A stretch of 8,528 nucleotides of DNA, taken from Pirellulaceae bacterium (GTDB lineage: Bacteria > Planctomycetota > Planctomycetia > Pirellulales > Pirellulaceae). Position 1 is the first letter of the stretch, and each line of letters begins with the position of its first letter. The notes beneath the pieces are model-generated. The model searched no databases and had not been told where the DNA came from. It worked only from the letters and a program-made list of their open reading frames with translations. The position numbers were made by a program, and so were the translations under genes. Location of the stretch: assembly GCA_013002105.1 (NCBI GenBank), contig JABDKS010000341.1, forward strand, positions 1 to 8,528, read 5' to 3'. Positions 7,801 to 8,528 of this stretch are shown piece after piece.

Positions 7801-8528
7801 GGTCGGTCTAATGGCCAGCGGGCGCGTTGAGATCAACACGCTCGGTGGTAACGACACGGTTACGATCGATAACACCGGCGGACTAATCGATCCCTTGATC
7901 ACGTTCAACGGTGGCAGCGGCAGCGATTTGCTGGAGTTAACCGGTTTAACGGTCGTCGCCAACGCAACGTATCTGCCTGGACCCACCATCGATGGCGGCA
8001 CGGTTCTGCATGACACGATGACGGTCGAATTCACTGGGCTGGAGCCGGTGCACGACAACGTCATCGCGAACAACCTGACGATCGTCGGTACCAATGCCCC
8101 CAACGCGATCAATTACTCCGTGGGTCCGGGCGGCGGAATTTTTGTGGGCCCCACCGGATTGGTCAGTGTCGACGGGTTCGAGACTTATGAATTTGAGTAC
8201 AAAACGACGCTGACACTCGATGGTCTGGCCGGTGACGATCAGATCAACATCGATAACACCGGTTTCGCTACCGTACCGATCGGGCTGGCCGCAATCAATG
8301 TAATCGGCGGCGCTCCGGGCAATAGCGACAGCGTGCAAATTACCGGCACCGCAACCGGCGACACATTTGACTACACCGCGACAAGCGAGAATTCGGCCAC
8401 GATCACCCAAGGCGGAACGCTAGCGATCGCTTACGCTCTGACCGATGTCGAGGACTTGCTGATCGACGGCGAGCCTGATTCCGACTCGCTGAACGTCACC
8501 ACGCCCAATGCAACCGTCACCCCCGATT
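1865..8528 (+). CDS. Giant LEPR-XLL-type, RTX-containing repetitive surface protein (N-terminal 2221 residues, cut by window edge)
   Basis: One frame runs from ATG at 1865 to the window end without a stop or frameshift (2221 complete codons). Residues 1-33 hold 14 Arg/Lys and are followed by MEALEDRHLLAGD (35-47), a variant of the planctomycete LEPR-XLL motif at the start of giant exported proteins. No ordinary hydrophobic signal-peptide core is visible. The remainder is acidic and rich in Gly, Asp, Thr and Val, with only about a dozen lysines, four tryptophans and no cysteine that I saw, as in extracellular calcium-dependent beta-proteins. It is built from ~170-residue repeats (three A modules), a core motif VxGGxPxxxSDxLxVTG seen seven times, linkers with GIEHLIYD or similar, a duplicated ~78-residue unit (377-588) and two RTX-like islands (1150-1215 and 1358-1420). 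The likely role is cell-surface structure, adhesion or aggregation, with Ca2+ stabilisation; this is inference. No enzymatic domain is seen. The C-terminal secretion or anchoring signal lies outside the window. Confidence 0.93.
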   Translation, partial: MRFSRGARANRQEKTRSRDTKRRRLSRLMSRRPNMEALEDRHLLAGDLLIDGDSGSNAIELSLNSAGTDVVVTVDGSTSTTPIAGVDSIVVRGFGGDDTLTIDAVNGLIPLTINYDGGDDFDDLVLQGGAVVDTASYVMGADPSSGTNTMTLGSATQVVNYSNIEPIQDNVLAATLTVNSTNADNAVNYSQGPGGGIFVGPSGLVSVDQFETIEFNNKTTLVLNGVAGSDGFSLNNPTTPTGLTEIIVNGGDPTAEGDRLVVTGVPGQADDPMWFPNSADSGLLQRVGSVPITVIGIEHLIYDAGNEPETLTVTLPGSDNDVADIQFPSPGSGRIGVTAGGDTPLLGIEFENLVRSAIEQLLINDTGGTGDRVHIDGTSSADEFDVDPSGAVRTLMGKLFSAPIVLPQPGEVEGVELDGMEGDDEFNAEFVNQVLEAIRILGGDPSNDDIVELRQGANNNNDTTTLEPLPGAPVGSTRITGPGTTVELISTERLRITSEDQLNDALRILGTDGDEKIDIDSADDAIRVAMEALFGGAPVVLPTEADGFGMVEVDGRDGADAFRAALESLAGNSLRAIGGGGSDTFVGVGTGDSDNARVRRTGASQADIELANQIRAAVEEMEALRMELGDGDDTLTVDNNAAVGLIQVPITYDGGSGADSLVVQSNVMAATVQYSPGPDVSAGRLNYDDGTMLIDFVNLEPVLDLSQTTTLTVNGTHADNAINYTGDDFEIPDFGTIPTGLVSVDGFETIEFANKTNLVINAQAGDDVINLNNPTTPEGPLMSITVDGGDPTASDTVIVNGTTAADAINISPLAADSATVTGVQGVPLVTVTTSEHLVIDGLGGDDDLTYTTPAPGAEITLAAGTNLDAGTITADAFSGNMLIPVAFENLSDGGSVTFANAGGGRTDGLDVIGTDNDDRFDLTSTGTLQIFKPAFFPAVTLPISTPGVSLLRLVGRDGDDTFNVAGDHPIPIGVEVQGGSPDSGSDVLNFTGSGAGAVTLDLTAKTITEAGFAPVYFGSVEHVNVDANNDLIVNGTSRPDTFNVTPTDPAFVNGGTQHGMFDHSETNGVEFNYAAATVTFNGGGNAPDVLNLLGDGATDTVTAGATTISFDTSTVTLGTDLEVVNVRGLAGNDSINLAGLVYIGQLTIFGDGGDDDLTGSAGNERIEGGDGGDTISGGGGINQLYGGADSDLLIGGRVQAVNVVDGGSGTDMYYFDDFGPIEVSELETDVNIVGPNTSTTMTSVEMLEVNLMSPDTVTVNRLNGSDLREVFVEDESGGDATLVVHGTEQPEVITIGSVPAPANLPPTFPVGAVFNQVLGLHASVTAVNFNATDTIQVNAGSGDDDVKAELNLVPMIVLNGEDGDDFLYGDVVINGGPGNDTLIGSPANDTLNGNAGDDIIDGRGGVNTVDGGSGTNTFLVSGTAGPDVLDVSHTAGNVTIAGGVSAGSNNFTNMQRVLVESGEGSDLINLTTLGGGLLNYDVLGGDPISAIGDTLNVTSPTGVTVTSGPENDSGALVDGDGAIVSWNEVEDVGVTLAPPSTVLVMGTGGDDDITAVGVESGTINVTVNDGPTITYTGVTELTLDGKEGDDDFTVDVNLEALGIIVNVNGGLPTAGSDELRITGVDGIDDLPTWTPSSSDAGVMQLAGQAPINVTGIEHLIYDGESDDENLTVSAVGRFVHTPGAATDRGRVDLTGDQFGLTGESLGISYENLGGGGSVTAVGGGQGDTLVLLGTGGADTLNVTFPGPDMIDVDLFSAAGFHVDVLSSNIAIYEVEGLEGDDDIILLPFAGLPLVNASGGFFVYGGGPGAGSDTLNVTADAVTTAVAIAPNAANSDDQEITGLGTPIDVIGIELIRYTGNNNETLSVNPGAGDNQMTVARGDGVDLVTSDSLPAIEFSDVNTFVADVAGPGSDVVTFKTWFLQGAQPGNYQMAGVGTDTLVIEGTDGALGGDDQFTITNPGGGDAAAITDGNGTGVTVTAVGLMASGRVEINTLGGNDTVTIDNTGGLIDPLITFNGGSGSDLLELTGLTVVANATYLPGPTIDGGTVLHDTMTVEFTGLEPVHDNVIANNLTIVGTNAPNAINYSVGPGGGIFVGPTGLVSVDGFETYEFEYKTTLTLDGLAGDDQINIDNTGFATVPIGLAAINVIGGAPGNSDSVQITGTATGDTFDYTATSENSATITQGGTLAIAYALTDVEDLLIDGEPDSDSLNVTTPNATVTPD
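1967..2005 (+). other. LEPR-XLL-like N-terminal motif within the giant protein
   Basis: Residues 35-47 read MEALEDRHLLAGD. The pattern LExRxLLAG directly after an Arg-rich leader is the hallmark of LEPR-XLL planctomycete proteins; here Pro is replaced by Asp and X is His. The position after AG is where the mature, repetitive part begins (DLLIDGDSG). Whether it is a processing or sorting site is not established by the sequence. Confidence 0.75.
2147..2656 (+). repeat. Protein repeat A, copy 1 (residues 95-264)
   Basis: This is the first copy of a ~170-residue module. It opens with GGDDTLTIDAV and continues through LTINYDGGDD, NIEPIQDN, TLTVNSTNADNAVNYS, GGGIFVGPSGLVSVD, FETIEFNNKTTLVLNG and NNPTTPTG to VNGGDPTAEGDRLVVTG. 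The same landmarks recur in order at 3752-4267 and 7844-8347. The shared order and length show ancient internal duplication of the gene. Confidence 0.85.
2657..2940 (+). repeat. Protein linker repeat B, copy 1
   Basis: This is the segment after repeat A1, with the landmarks ADSGLLQRVGSVPITV, GIEHLIYD (2750-2773), ETLTVTLPG and a final IEFENL. The same order is clearest at 6734-7060, where GIEHLIYD is repeated exactly (6827-6850), and weaker at 4268-4600 (SEHLVIDG, VAFENL) and 7319-7580 (GIELIRYTG, IEFSDV). The start of another copy is seen at 8348-8528. Confidence 0.7.
2993..3628 (+). repeat. Tandemly duplicated ~78-residue unit, faintly dockerin/EF-hand-like
   Basis: Unit 1 (2993-3223, residues 377-453) and unit 2 (3392-3628, residues 510-588) align along their length: DEFDVDPSGAVRTLMGKLF against DEKIDIDSADDAIRVAMEALF, then AP(I/V)VLP, V-LDG/VEVDG, a helix-like Ala/Glu-rich part, and a final GG-rich turn. 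Between them is a ~56-residue linker with an NNNND run. The Asp pattern before a predicted helix is reminiscent of a dockerin or EF-hand loop (GDEKIDIDSADDA), but the ligand spacing is not canonical. It is the only part of the protein with likely helices and interrupts the A-B pattern between B1 and A2. Confidence 0.65.
3752..4267 (+). repeat. Protein repeat A, copy 2
   Basis: Second copy of the long module: GDDTLTVDNN, VPITYDGGSG, NLEPVLD, TLTVNGTHADNAINYT, TGLVSVDGFETIEFANKT, NLNNPTTPEG and VDGGDPTASDTVIVNG. It lacks the GGGIFVG turn of copies 1 and 3, which is replaced by DDFEIPDFGTIP. B-type linker sequence follows (SEHLVIDG; VAFENLSDGGSVTF). Confidence 0.85.
4727..4840 (+). repeat. Core repeat C, unit 3
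   Basis: This is a free-standing copy of the A-module core without the preceding part: GRDGDDTFNVAG followed by VQGGSPDSGSDVLNFTG (4790-4840). Units 1 and 2 of this core lie in A1 (2537-2656) and A2 (4148-4267), and unit 7 in A3 (8222-8347). Confidence 0.7.
5312..5509 (+). repeat. RTX-like calcium-binding repeat block 1
   Basis: Successive nonapeptide-like units read GDGGDDDLTG, GGDGGDTISG, GGGINQLYGG, DSDLLIGG and GGSGTDMYYF. They fit the hemolysin-type GGxGxDxLx pattern that forms a parallel beta-roll with Ca2+ between turns. About five to six turns are present and the block ends with a typical GxGxDxYxF-like closing unit. Such blocks are common in secreted proteins that fold outside the cell. 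Confidence 0.8.
5936..6124 (+). repeat. RTX-like calcium-binding repeat block 2
   Basis: The units read LNGEDGDDFLYG, INGGPGNDTLIGS, PANDTLNGN, AGDDIIDGR, GGVNTVDGG and SGTNTFLV, again the hemolysin-type GGxGxDxLx pattern. It is preceded by GSGDDDVKAEL, a degenerate turn. About 430 bp of non-RTX sequence separates it from block 1, so the two blocks form separate calcium-binding islands. Confidence 0.8.
6248..6361 (+). repeat. Core repeat C, unit 4
   Basis: GEGSDLINLTTLGGG leads into VLGGDPISAIGDTLNVTS (6308-6361), one residue longer than the other copies. It follows RTX block 2 by about 125 bp. Confidence 0.65.
6617..6733 (+). repeat. Core repeat C, unit 5
   Basis: GKEGDDDFTVDVNLE leads into VNGGLPTAGSDELRITG (6683-6733). 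A full B-type linker follows with the exact octapeptide GIEHLIYD at 6827-6850 and YENLGGGGSVT near 7000. Confidence 0.7.
6734..7060 (+). repeat. Protein linker repeat B, copy 3
   Basis: Landmarks are SSDAGVMQLAGQAPINV, GIEHLIYDG, ENLTVSAVG, ISYENL and GGGGSVTAVGGG. It is the best match to copy 1 at 2657-2940. The DNA for GIEHLIYD differs from copy 1 only at two third positions. Confidence 0.7.
7190..7318 (+). repeat. Core repeat C, unit 6
   Basis: GLEGDDDIILLPFAG leads into VYGGGPGAGSDTLNVTA (7268-7318). A B-like linker with GIELIRYTG follows to about 7580. Confidence 0.65.
7844..8347 (+). repeat. Protein repeat A, copy 3
   Basis: Third copy of the long module: GGNDTVTIDNTGG, LITFNGGSGSD, GLEPVHDN, LTIVGTNAPNAINYS, GGGIFVGPTGLVSVDGFET, a LAGDDQINIDNTG core and VIGGAPGNSDSVQITG. 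It shares GGGIFVG and EPVHDN/EPIQDN with copy 1 and VSVDGFET with copy 2. A B-type linker begins at 8348 and is cut by the window end. Confidence 0.85.

Overview
The window looks like a piece of a planctomycete chromosome, most likely from the Rhodopirellula/Pirellulaceae group. The main reason is the large reading frame on the right. It opens with a long arginine-rich leader followed by the motif MEALEDRHLLAGD, a variant of the LEPR-XLL N-terminal signature typical of giant planctomycete surface proteins. The rest of that protein is acidic, Gly/Asp/Thr-rich and repetitive. The assignment rests on recall of these protein styles, not on a database search.

Layout. Positions 1-197 are short and densely structured: interleaved inverted repeats at 3-73, and at 111-165 a hairpin with a T-rich tail that fits as the terminator of the minus-strand gene next to it. 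Positions 198-692 (minus) encode a 164-residue basic, helical protein of unknown function, tentatively DUF6155-like. Positions 693-1864 hold no convincing gene. They contain several perfect small hairpins, a 14-bp tandem duplication, and a 128-bp-period non-coding repeat (two copies 97% identical plus a decayed third at 1109-1412). A leader region with several palindromes follows, upstream of the giant gene.

From 1865 to the window edge there is one uninterrupted plus-strand frame of 2221 codons with no stop. It encodes the N-terminal part of a giant, presumably exported, calcium-binding, repeat-built protein. My reading of its order is: leader and LEPR-XLL-like motif; a long repeat A1; linker B1; a tandemly duplicated ~78-residue unit found only here; A2 and B2; further core repeats; two RTX-like glycine/aspartate islands; more core repeats; then A3 with the start of another linker. 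A core motif of the form VxGGxPxxxSDxLxVTG occurs seven times and gives the protein its period.

The two genes are divergent (minus gene to the left, giant gene to the right) and separated by almost 1.2 kb, so nothing suggests they act together. No mobile-element gene, CRISPR array, tRNA or rRNA was found. The most unusual items are the internal architecture of the giant protein, the non-coding tandem repeat with its apparently preserved stem-loop, and the pseudoknot-like repeat arrangement at the left edge.
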